In this document: piece after piece, positions 52,903-61,404 of the stretch
How positions within the stretch are numbered: the first letter of the stretch is position 1
Layout: the number at the start of each line of letters is the position of its first letter
From: G965202915 sp965202915
GTDB lineage: Bacteria; Pseudomonadota; Gammaproteobacteria; Eutrophobiales; Eutrophobiaceae
NCBI GenBank assembly: GCA_965202915.1
Contig: OZ241847.1
Span: 1,674,001-1,738,000, forward strand
Direction: 5' to 3'
DNA: 64,000 bases
Translations under genes and position numbers: made by a program
Notes under the pieces: model-generated
The model's database searches: none
Seen by the model: the letters and a program-made list of their open reading frames with translations, nothing else
What the model was told of the DNA's origin: nothing

Positions 52903-54695
52903 TTTCCCTTGCCTACGTGCAAGACGGCCATGAACGCCGCCTGCGGAATTTCGACCGATCCAAATTGTTTCATGCGTTTTTTGCCGGTTTTCTGTTTTTC
53001 AAGCAGCTTGCGTTTGCGAGTGACGTCACCGCCGTAACACTTTGCGGTAACATTTTTTCTCAACGCCTTGACGGTTTGTCTGGTAAGTATCTTTGAACCA
53101 ATCGCCGCCTGAATCGTGACGTCAAACATCTGCCTGGGAATAAATTCTTTAATTTTCTCCGCCAATTCTCTGCCCCGCGTCCGAGATTGTTCATGGTGTA
53201 CTATGCAGGACATTGCGCCCACCTGCTCATTGTTAATCAATATATCCAGTTTTACCAGCTTGGCGGGTTCGAACCTTAAAAAGGTATAATCAAACGATGC
53301 AAACCCTCTGCTTACGGATTTAAGCCTGTCGAAAAAATCGAGCACGACTTCGCGCATTGGCATTGCAAATGACAAGGCAACCTGTTTGCCCGAATACTGT
53401 AATTTTTTCTGTATCCCCTGCTTTGCGATGCACAGGGTGATCACGTTACCCAGATATTCCTGAGGTACCAGTATATCCACCTGAATAATCGGTTCTCTGA
53501 TCTCGATAATATTATTGACAGGAGGCAAATCGGAGGGATTATCAATGGCAATAATACCATCGTTTCTGGTCACCACCTCATACACGACGGTGGGCGCGGT
53601 GGTGATCAAATCCAGATTATATTCCCGTTCCAGTCTTTCCCGAATGATCTCCATATGCAACATGCCAAGGAATCCGCAACGGTAACCAAATCCAAGCGCC
53701 TGAGACGTTTCCGGTTCGTAGTGCAAGGCGGCGTCATTCAACCGCAACCTGGCCAGCGCCTCTCTGAATGAATCATAATCAGCGGCATTTACCGGAAACA
53801 AACCTGCAAATACCCGCGGTTTGATCACCTGAAATCCGGGCAGCGCAACCGTTGCCCCTGATCTGACCGCGGTTAAGGTATCGCCAACCGGCGCGCCGTC
53901 TATATCCTTTATGCTGGCGACAACGTAACCGATTTCCCCGGTATGCAAAACCTCATCCGATACGCGTTTAGGGGTAAATCGTCCAAGCTGATCGACCAGA
54001 TAATCACGCCCGGTGGACATGACTCGTATCTTTTCACCGGCCCTGAGCGTACCGTCGACCACCCGGACCAGTGACACTACTCCCGAATATTTGTCAAACC
54101 ATGAGTCGATAATCAACGCCTTTAACGGATTTTCCGGTTTGCCGTTCGGCGGTGGCACCCTGGAGATCAAACTGTCGAGCAGGGGTTTTATGCCGCGGCC
54201 GGTTTTGGCACTGACGCAAATGGCGTCCCGTGCCTCAATACCAATAATTTCTTCTATTTCCCTGATCACCCTGTCCGGTTCGGCAGAGGTCAAATCAATC
54301 TTGTTCAGCACCGGCACCACTGTAAGACCATTGTCTATTGCGGTAACACAGTTTGCGACGCTTTGGGCCTCCACGCCCTGTACCGCGTCTATGACCAGCA
54401 AAGCACCCTCGCATGCCGCCATGGAGCGGGATACTTCATAACTGAAATCCACGTGTCCGGGGGTGTCGATCATATTGAACTGATAACAATTACCATCATC
54501 CGCTTTATAATTGAGGGAAACACTTTGTGCCTTGATGGTTATCCCCCTTTCCCGCTCAAGCTCCATCGAATCGAGCACCTGCGCCGACATTTCGCGGTCG
54601 GACAGGCCGCCGCAAATCTGGATAAATCGGTCGGCCAGGGTCGATTTGCCATGGTCAATATGGGCGATGATTGAAAAATTGCGTATTTTCTTCAT
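52899..54695 (-). CDS. lepA: Elongation factor 4 (LepA)
   Basis: 598 residues, a ribosome-associated GTPase that back-translocates stalled ribosomes and aids 30S biogenesis. G1 AHIDHGKST, G3 DTPGHVDF, G4 NKID and the LepA-specific C-terminal domain with RQTVKALRKNVTAKCYGGD are all intact. First gene of the seven-gene minus-strand operon that ends at pdxJ. Confidence 0.97.
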   Translation of the reverse strand: MKKIRNFSIIAHIDHGKSTLADRFIQICGGLSDREMSAQVLDSMELERERGITIKAQSVSLNYKADDGNCYQFNMIDTPGHVDFSYEVSRSMAACEGALLVIDAVQGVEAQSVANCVTAIDNGLTVVPVLNKIDLTSAEPDRVIREIEEIIGIEARDAICVSAKTGRGIKPLLDSLISRVPPPNGKPENPLKALIIDSWFDKYSGVVSLVRVVDGTLRAGEKIRVMSTGRDYLVDQLGRFTPKRVSDEVLHTGEIGYVVASIKDIDGAPVGDTLTAVRSGATVALPGFQVIKPRVFAGLFPVNAADYDSFREALARLRLNDAALHYEPETSQALGFGYRCGFLGMLHMEIIRERLEREYNLDLITTAPTVVYEVVTRNDGIIAIDNPSDLPPVNNIIEIREPIIQVDILVPQEYLGNVITLCIAKQGIQKKLQYSGKQVALSFAMPMREVVLDFFDRLKSVSRGFASFDYTFLRFEPAKLVKLDILINNEQVGAMSCIVHHEQSRTRGRELAEKIKEFIPRQMFDVTIQAAIGSKILTRQTVKALRKNVTAKCYGGDVTRKRKLLEKQKTGKKRMKQFGSVEIPQAAFMAVLHVGKGK

Positions 54696-54831
54696 TGGGA
54701 ACTTACAGTCGAACGTGCCGGGGACGCCGCGATTCTAATTGCATACGGCGGACGATTCAAACTTGTGCCGGGGGCCATAATCCGGGTGCTAATCTCACGC
54801 GCACCGAATATCATTACCATGCAATGATCAT

Positions 54832-56862
54832 CTAGCCGGCTTTTATATCGGGCAGGCCCAGGATATTTATCTTTATCCGTCGTATTTCGTCGCGATTTTT
54901 TGCCGCCTGTTCGAATTCAAGATCACGAGCATGCTGATGCATTTGCTCCTCCAGTTTTTTCACTTTCTTCATGAGTAATTCCGGAGACATGCCATTATAA
55001 ACGGCTTTTTCCTCGGCAACCTTATTATATTTTCTGTTCTTGCCGGCGTGGTGGGTATCGGACAGCTCCATGATATCGGTAACCGTCTTGCTTATGCCTT
55101 GCGGTTCAATACCGTGGCGCTTATTAAATTGCCGTTGTTTTTTTCTTCTGCGCTGCGTTTCGTCCACCGCCTTCCGTATTGAACCGGTGATATTGTCGGC
55201 ATAGAGTATCGCCTTGCCGTTGATATTTCTCGCCGCCCGCCCTATGGTCTGAATCAAGGTGGTGCCGGACCGTAAGAATCCTTCTTTATCCGCGTCCAGA
55301 ATCGCGACTAATGAAACCTCCGGCATATCCAGCCCTTCACGCAATAGATTGATGCCAACCAGCACGTCAAACTCACCCAGGCGCAAATTACGAATAATCT
55401 CCACCCGTTCCACCGTGTCGATATCGGAATGCAGGTATCTGACGCGGACGTCGTGATCGGTCAGATAATCGGTTAAATCTTCCGCCATGCGCTTTGTCAA
55501 GGTGGTCACCAATACCCGCTCATTTAACGAAACCCGTTCGTTAATCTCCGAGAGCAGATCATCCACTTGACTGACAACCGGTCTCACCTCCACTTCCGGA
55601 TCCAACAGCCCGGTCGGTCTGACAAGCTGCTCAACGACGTGGCCCGAACGTTCGAGCTCGTAAGTCCCCGGAGTGGCTGAGATAAAAACCGTCTGCGGTG
55701 ACAGTGATGTAAATTCATCAAAGCACAGCGGCCGATTATCCAGCGCCGAAGGCAGGCGAAAACCATACTCCACCAGTGTTTGCTTTCTTGATCGGTCGCC
55801 TCTGTACATTCCCCCCAACTGGGGAACCGTAACGTGGCTTTCATCGATAAATAACAACGCATCTTTCGGCAAATAATCGATCAAAGTCGGCGGCGGTTGC
55901 CCAGCCGCGCGTCCGGATAAATAACGAGAGTAATTCTCAATACCGCTGCAATAGCCAATTTCGAGGATCATCTCGATATCAAACCGCGTGCGTTGCGCCA
56001 ATCGTTGCGCTTCAACCAGCTTATTGAGCGACTCCAATTGTTCCAGTCTTTCCTGCAGTTCCACCCGGATCGACTCGACGGCGTCAAGCAGCACTTGTCT
56101 TTGGGTGACGTAATGGGTTTTTGGATGAATCGTGATCCGCGGTACCTGACGCAATGTCTCGCCGGTTAATGGGTCGAAATAACTCAGTGATTGAATTTCA
56201 TCGTCAAATATTTCGATTCGGACGGCCTCACGCTCCGACTCGGCGGGAAAGACGTCTATGCTTTCCCCGCGTGCACGATAAGTGGCTCTGTGCAACGCCG
56301 CTTCATTTCTGGTGTACTGCAATTCGGCAAGCCGCCTTAGCAAGGTGCGCTGCTCCACTTGATCGCCTCTATCCAGATGCAGGACCATCTGCAAATAACT
56401 CTGTGGGTCGCCGAGGCCGTAGATCGCCGATACCGTGGCAACAATAATGGTGTCCGCCCTTTCTAAAATCGCCTTGGTTGAGGAAAGACGCATTTGTTCA
56501 ATATGCTCGTTAATGGATGCGTCCTTCTCGATATAGGTATCCGAGGCCGGCACATAGGCCTCGGGTTGGTAATAATCGTAATAAGACACGAAATATTCCA
56601 CTGCATTTTCCGGAAAAAATTCCTTCATTTCGCCATACAGCTGGGCGGCAAGGGTTTTATTCGGCGCCAGTATCATCGCCGGTCGTTGCAGGCCCTGAAT
56701 AATGTTGGCAACGGAAAACGTTTTACCGGAGCCGGTTACGCCCAGCAGGGTCTGATACATTAATCCATCATTCAGGCCCGCGACCAACTGCCCAATTGCC
56801 ATGGGTTGATCACCGGTCGGTTGATAATTAGAATTGAGTTTAAATTGCTTGGACATAACCAT
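54832..56862 (-). CDS. uvrB: UvrABC excision nuclease subunit B
   Basis: 676 residues. Walker A GVTGSGKTFSVAN, the beta-hairpin region YFVSYYDYYQPEAYVP, helicase motifs including GINLLREGLDMPEVSL, and a C-terminal UVR motif (LEEQMHQHARDLEFEQAAKNRDEIR) that meets UvrC. Start ATG 56862 or 56856. Verifies DNA damage in nucleotide excision repair. Divergent from the aminotransferase gene with only 67 bases between them. No LexA box was recognised there. Confidence 0.97.
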   Translation of the reverse strand: MVMSKQFKLNSNYQPTGDQPMAIGQLVAGLNDGLMYQTLLGVTGSGKTFSVANIIQGLQRPAMILAPNKTLAAQLYGEMKEFFPENAVEYFVSYYDYYQPEAYVPASDTYIEKDASINEHIEQMRLSSTKAILERADTIIVATVSAIYGLGDPQSYLQMVLHLDRGDQVEQRTLLRRLAELQYTRNEAALHRATYRARGESIDVFPAESEREAVRIEIFDDEIQSLSYFDPLTGETLRQVPRITIHPKTHYVTQRQVLLDAVESIRVELQERLEQLESLNKLVEAQRLAQRTRFDIEMILEIGYCSGIENYSRYLSGRAAGQPPPTLIDYLPKDALLFIDESHVTVPQLGGMYRGDRSRKQTLVEYGFRLPSALDNRPLCFDEFTSLSPQTVFISATPGTYELERSGHVVEQLVRPTGLLDPEVEVRPVVSQVDDLLSEINERVSLNERVLVTTLTKRMAEDLTDYLTDHDVRVRYLHSDIDTVERVEIIRNLRLGEFDVLVGINLLREGLDMPEVSLVAILDADKEGFLRSGTTLIQTIGRAARNINGKAILYADNITGSIRKAVDETQRRRKKQRQFNKRHGIEPQGISKTVTDIMELSDTHHAGKNRKYNKVAEEKAVYNGMSPELLMKKVKKLEEQMHQHARDLEFEQAAKNRDEIRRIKINILGLPDIKAG

Positions 56863-56929
56863 TTTTTAATCGGGTCGGTTCGAGTATATTACATATACCG
56901 GTAATTCTAAATTATAGAGGAAATAATCA

Positions 56930-58123
56930 TTGAACATACTGTTGTCAAAGCGGGCCCAAAGCATAAAGGCGTCCCCGACACTTGCGGTCACGGCAAAAAG
57001 GGCCAAACTACGCGCCCAGGGCAAGGATATTATTGGCCTGGACGCGGGAGAACCCGATTTTGACACGCCCGAACATATTAAAGATGCGGCACACAAGGCG
57101 ATCCGGGATGGGTTAACCAAATATACCCCGGTTGACGGTCTGCCGGATTTGAAACAAGCCATCATCGACAAATTTCAACGTGAAAACAGTCTTGCCTATG
57201 AGCCCGATCAGATCACGGTTTCGTCGGGGGCGAAACACGGCCTGTATAATCTATTTCAGGCCTATTTGAATCCGGGTGATGAGATCATCGTACCGGCGCC
57301 TTACTGGGTATCCTATCCGGATATGGCCAAACTCGCCGGGGCCGAGGCGGTGATCATCCCAACGGACATGCGGCAAGCATTTAAAATTGCTCCTGAGCAA
57401 TTACATCAGGCGATCAGCGACAAAACCAGAATGCTGATCCTGAACAGCCCGGCCAACCCCACCGGCGCCTGTTACAGTGAGAATGAACTGGCTGCATTGG
57501 CGGAAGTGCTGGGCAAATTCCCGGATGTCCTTGTCGTTACCGACGATATCTATGAGCACATTCTTTGGGGACGGGAAAAATTTATCAATATCGTTAATGT
57601 TTGCCCGCAACTACATGCGCGCACGGTGGTGGTGAACGGTGTCTCCAAGGCGTATTCGATGACCGGTTGGCGTATCGGCTACGCCGGCGGCCCGGCCTTG
57701 ATTATCAAGGGGATCAATAAGATTCAATCCCAGAGTACTTCCAATGCAACCTCCATTGCTCAGGCCGCAGCTATGGCCGCGTTAAACGGGGATCAGACCT
57801 ATATCAGAGAAAGTACCAACATATTTAAGCAACGCCATGATTTTGTGCGGGATAAATTAAATAATATGCCGGGCGTAAGCTGCCGGGCTTCCGACGGCAC
57901 ATTTTATATCTTTCCAGACATGAATGACGTAATCAAGCAAAGCAAGCATATCGATAATGATATCGATCTGGCCGCATTTTTTCTGGATCAAGCCGAGGTG
58001 GCATTAATCCCCGGTTCGGCATTTGGCGCCCCCGGCCATATGCGTATTTCATTTGCGACCGGTATGGAGAATCTTGAACAGAGTATGGATAGAATGCTTA
58101 GGGCCCTATCGGTGGCGGGTTGA
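56930..58123 (+). CDS. Aspartate aminotransferase (class I PLP-dependent)
   Basis: 397 residues, TTG start (MNILLSKRAQSIKASPTLAVT). Type I-beta aspartate transaminase marks: GLDAGEPDFDTPEHIK, NSPANPTGACYS, TDDIYEHILW and the PLP Lys in GVSKAYSMTGWRIGYAGG, with a C-terminal Arg in HMRISFATG. Transfers amino groups between aspartate and 2-oxoglutarate. Confidence 0.93.
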   Translation: MNILLSKRAQSIKASPTLAVTAKRAKLRAQGKDIIGLDAGEPDFDTPEHIKDAAHKAIRDGLTKYTPVDGLPDLKQAIIDKFQRENSLAYEPDQITVSSGAKHGLYNLFQAYLNPGDEIIVPAPYWVSYPDMAKLAGAEAVIIPTDMRQAFKIAPEQLHQAISDKTRMLILNSPANPTGACYSENELAALAEVLGKFPDVLVVTDDIYEHILWGREKFINIVNVCPQLHARTVVVNGVSKAYSMTGWRIGYAGGPALIIKGINKIQSQSTSNATSIAQAAAMAALNGDQTYIRESTNIFKQRHDFVRDKLNNMPGVSCRASDGTFYIFPDMNDVIKQSKHIDNDIDLAAFFLDQAEVALIPGSAFGAPGHMRISFATGMENLEQSMDRMLRALSVAG

Positions 58124-58164
58124 TTCAGACAACACGGTTATGAATCGTTGTTTGTCTTGATGCA

Positions 58165-59250
58165 ATGAGCGGTAAGATGGCAGCAACCCTACACTGGATC
58201 ATCCCACTCGCACTGCTGTTGGGGGCGGTGACCGTGGGAGCGGCTGATTATGAAGCCGGGATAAAGGCATACCAACAGGGCCAACATGGGAAGGCGTTCC
58301 GTCAATTCCAACCACTGGCCGAGAAGGGGCACGCTGGTGCCCAGCTTCATCTGGGGATGATGTACAGCAAGGGTTGGGGAACAAAAAGATACCTGGTCCG
58401 CTACATGAGGGTGGCCAGGCAGGGGCGAATTTGCGCCCAATATAATCTGGGAGGCATGTTCAACTACTACAAGGGGCTGCCCGAGAACCAACCCCAGGCC
58501 ATAGATTGGATCCGGAAGGCGGCCGAGAACGGGTTCGCCGAAGCTCAGCTGCATCTGGGGCTTTCATACTACTACGGCGAGGGAGTGCTCAAGGACGACC
58601 GCCAGGCCGTGAATTGGCTCCGGAAAGCGGCTGAGAACGGGCATGCCGAAGCCCAATATACTCTGGGGTGGATGTACGCCAGCGGCAAAGGGGTGCGTTC
58701 CGTGCTCTGTTCCTGGTTTAACAAGCTGAAACTTATATACGTCAATGGTGAAGAAGTGCCCAAAGATAACCCCCAAGCGTTGGATTGGTTCCAAAAAGCA
58801 GCCGCGCAGGAGCAGGCTTTCGCCCAATATACTCTGGGGGAGATATACGCTGATGGTGACGGGGTGGCCAGGGATAACCCCCAAGCCTTGGAATGGTTTC
58901 GGAAGTCAGCCACGAACGGATATGCCAAAGCCCAGTACACTCTGGGGGAGATGTACGCTAATGGCGACGGGGTGCCGGAAGATAACGTCCGGGGGTATGC
59001 CTGGTATTACCTCGTCGCTAATAGACCGGGCAAAAAACGTGCAAAAGAAACATGGGGCACCATACGGCAAGAGGCAGAAAAAGAACTGGCCGCCATACAG
59101 AGCCGAATGACCACTGATCAGATCTCCGAGGCCGAGCGTCTCGGCCGCAAACTTGAGGATCAGATATCGAAAATTCGCGCTCAGAAAAAACGCGCTCAGA
59201 AAAAACGCGATCAAAAAGAACGCGCTCAGACCCGTCAGTGGCAACAATAA
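58165..59250 (+). CDS. Secreted Sel1-like repeat protein
   Basis: 361 residues. Signal peptide (LHWIIPLALLLGAVTVGA, cut near GAADYEAG), then about six Sel1-like repeats of the AQYTLGxMYAxGxGVxxDNPQALxWFxKAA type. One repeat is a hybrid with the odd insert RSVLCSWFNKLKLIYVNGEE, and the first is degenerate. The C-terminus is a basic, coiled-coil-like tail with KKRAQKKRDQKERAQ. Sel1 proteins scaffold protein contacts. A periplasmic partner is unknown. Confidence 0.88.
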   Translation: MSGKMAATLHWIIPLALLLGAVTVGAADYEAGIKAYQQGQHGKAFRQFQPLAEKGHAGAQLHLGMMYSKGWGTKRYLVRYMRVARQGRICAQYNLGGMFNYYKGLPENQPQAIDWIRKAAENGFAEAQLHLGLSYYYGEGVLKDDRQAVNWLRKAAENGHAEAQYTLGWMYASGKGVRSVLCSWFNKLKLIYVNGEEVPKDNPQALDWFQKAAAQEQAFAQYTLGEIYADGDGVARDNPQALEWFRKSATNGYAKAQYTLGEMYANGDGVPEDNVRGYAWYYLVANRPGKKRAKETWGTIRQEAEKELAAIQSRMTTDQISEAERLGRKLEDQISKIRAQKKRAQKKRDQKERAQTRQWQQ

Positions 59251-59323
59251 AACCGTGCCCCATCTATCACTACCCGCTGATGCCCCCCGCAATACAATCG
59301 CTCAAGGACTGAATCCCAGTCCG

Positions 59324-60532
59324 TCATTTGGGCAGGTGTTTTGCTATAATTGCCGCTCCGACGCTGTCTCCCCATACATTTACAGTGGTACGGAATCGAT
59401 CCAGAAACCAGTCCACCGCCAGCAGCAAACCGATCCCTTCCGCCGGCAAATCCACCGCCGCCAGTACGATTAACATGGTCACCAGTCCGGCCTGAGGGAT
59501 CCCGGCCGCGCCGATCGCCGCCAGGGTCGCGGTTACAAAAATTATGATCTGCTCGGTGGGTCCCATGGAGATATTCATTGCCTGGGCGATAAACATCACT
59601 GCAACGGCTTCATACAGCGCAGTGCCGTCCATGTTCATCGTGACCCCGATCGGCAATACGAATTTGAGCGCACGTTTATCCACGCCGCCTTCTTTGGCGC
59701 ATTCTATTGTCACCGGCAGGGTGGCGGAAGAACTGGCGGTGCCAAAGGCGGTGAGTAATGCCCGCAACAGGCTGAGCAGGTACCGTCGGCCGTAATTGCT
59801 GAACGTCAACAGGATCAAAAACAGCAACACAAAATGCACCGCAAGACCGATGATCACGGTAAAGCAATACCACCCGACCGAGCTCAATTCCTGAATAAAT
59901 TCCCGGCCGCCACCGGCTTGTCCCAAACGATCCGCGATCAATGCAAATATGCCTATCGGGGCCAGGTACATCAGCCAGATAACCAGTTTCATCATCACTT
60001 CGTTGAGACCGTCAAAAAACCGGATCAAGGGCTGGTTTTTCTCGCCGATGGTGGTCAGCGCCAGACCAAACAGCAGGCAGAATACGATGATCGGCAATAA
60101 TTCGGTTTTGGCGGCCGCATCAATCAGGTTGGGAGAGGCCAGGGAGGAGATAATATCGGTAAAACCGGTGGTTTCCCGGTCACTGATATATTCAGGCAGG
60201 CTGCCAGCGGCCGGATCCAGGCCACCGCCGGGGCGGATGATATTGACCAGGATCAGGCCGATGAATACCGCCAGGGCGGTGGTGCATGCATAGTACAGCA
60301 CGGTAAAACCGCCCACCCTGCCGATTTTTCTGATGTCGCCCAACGAGGTGACGCCGGTGATCACCGCGGCGATCACCAACGGAATGATCATCATCTTCAA
60401 CAAATCGAGAAACATTTTACCAATCCAGCCCACTGCGGTCATTGCGGCACCGAAATACCAGCCGCAGATTATGCCGGCAATGGCGCCGATCAGGATTGCA
60501 ATCAGCAGTTTGTTTTCACGATTTTTGATCAT
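59324..60532 (-). CDS. Dicarboxylate/amino acid:cation symporter (DAACS family)
   Basis: 402 residues, eight membrane helices plus two re-entrant loops. Family motifs: TAFGTASSSATLPVTIECAK (Ser-rich hairpin HP1), LPIGVTMNMDGTALYEAVAVMFIAQ and GIPQAGLVTMLIVL. It takes up glutamate, aspartate or C4-dicarboxylates with Na+ or H+. The ATG shares one base with the fabI stop (TGATG), so it is cotranscribed and coupled to fabI. Confidence 0.92.
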   Translation of the reverse strand: MIKNRENKLLIAILIGAIAGIICGWYFGAAMTAVGWIGKMFLDLLKMMIIPLVIAAVITGVTSLGDIRKIGRVGGFTVLYYACTTALAVFIGLILVNIIRPGGGLDPAAGSLPEYISDRETTGFTDIISSLASPNLIDAAAKTELLPIIVFCLLFGLALTTIGEKNQPLIRFFDGLNEVMMKLVIWLMYLAPIGIFALIADRLGQAGGGREFIQELSSVGWYCFTVIIGLAVHFVLLFLILLTFSNYGRRYLLSLLRALLTAFGTASSSATLPVTIECAKEGGVDKRALKFVLPIGVTMNMDGTALYEAVAVMFIAQAMNISMGPTEQIIIFVTATLAAIGAAGIPQAGLVTMLIVLAAVDLPAEGIGLLLAVDWFLDRFRTTVNVWGDSVGAAIIAKHLPK

Positions 60533-61323
60533 CAGCCCTCCCCCCCGGTATTCATTCCTATCGCATTATAACCACAGTCAACATAGGTTATTTCGCCGGT
60601 GATCGCCGAGGCGTAGTCGGAACATAAAAAGGCCGCGGCATTGCCCACTTCTTCTATGGTCACATTGCGTCGTAACGGGGCATTGTTTTCCACCTGGGTG
60701 AGGCAGTCTTTGAGTCCCCGGATCCCCGATGCGGCCAGGGTTCTAATCGGCCCGGCGGAAATGGCATTCACCCGTATTCCCTCCGGCCCCAGACTGGCGG
60801 CCATATAGCGCACGTTGGCCTCAAGACTGGCCTTGGCGATCCCCATCACATTGTAATTGGGAATAGTCCTGACCGCGCCGATATAGCTCAGGGTCAGCAA
60901 CGCACTATTGCGCCCCCGCATCCTGGAACGGGCGGCGTTGCCCAATGCGGCAAAACTGTAGGAACTGATCTCATGCGCCATCAGGAAACCGTCACGGGTC
61001 ACATTGGCCAGGTATTCACCGTCAAGCAGTTGTTTCGGGGCGTAGGCAAGCGAGTGGATCACTATGTCCAGCCCATCCCAATGCTCGTCCAAACGTTCAA
61101 ATACCATCCGTATTTGCTCATCACTGACCACGTCACAGGGCATAATCCGGTTTGAATTGAGTTGCGCCGCACATTTTTCCACCCGCCCCTTTAATTTATC
61201 GGTTTGGTAGGTAAACGCAAGCTCAGCGCCTTCCCGGTGCATGGCCCGGGCAATGCCCCAGGCAATCGAACGCTCACTGGCAACGCCAACGATCAAGGCT
61301 CTTTTATGGTCTAATAACCCCAT
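60532..61323 (-). CDS. fabI: Enoyl-ACP reductase (NADH) FabI
   Basis: 263 residues. NAD-binding start MGLLDHKRALIVGVASERSIAWGIA, and catalytic Tyr-x6-Lys in YNVMGIAKASLEANVRY, with SLAYAPKQLLDG. Carries out the last step of each fatty-acid elongation cycle. Triclosan and related inhibitors target this enzyme. Divergent from the peptide-transport operon. Confidence 0.96.
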   Translation of the reverse strand: MGLLDHKRALIVGVASERSIAWGIARAMHREGAELAFTYQTDKLKGRVEKCAAQLNSNRIMPCDVVSDEQIRMVFERLDEHWDGLDIVIHSLAYAPKQLLDGEYLANVTRDGFLMAHEISSYSFAALGNAARSRMRGRNSALLTLSYIGAVRTIPNYNVMGIAKASLEANVRYMAASLGPEGIRVNAISAGPIRTLAASGIRGLKDCLTQVENNAPLRRNVTIEEVGNAAAFLCSDYASAITGEITYVDCGYNAIGMNTGGEG

Positions 61324-61372
61324 TATGTTCCCCTGTTATTTTGGTTGCAGTGTACAGGAAAATCCCAATGTT

Positions 61373-61378
61373 TATAAT
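61373..61378 (+). promoter_or_regulatory. Possible -10 box of the peptide-transporter operon
   Basis: TATAAT at 61373-61378, 26 bases before the ATG at 61405. TTGCAG at 61345 is 22 bases away, too far for a normal -35, so the promoter would be weak or activator-dependent. Confidence 0.35.
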
Positions 61379-61404
61379 AGCTTCATGGAATCGATAAACA
61401 ACCC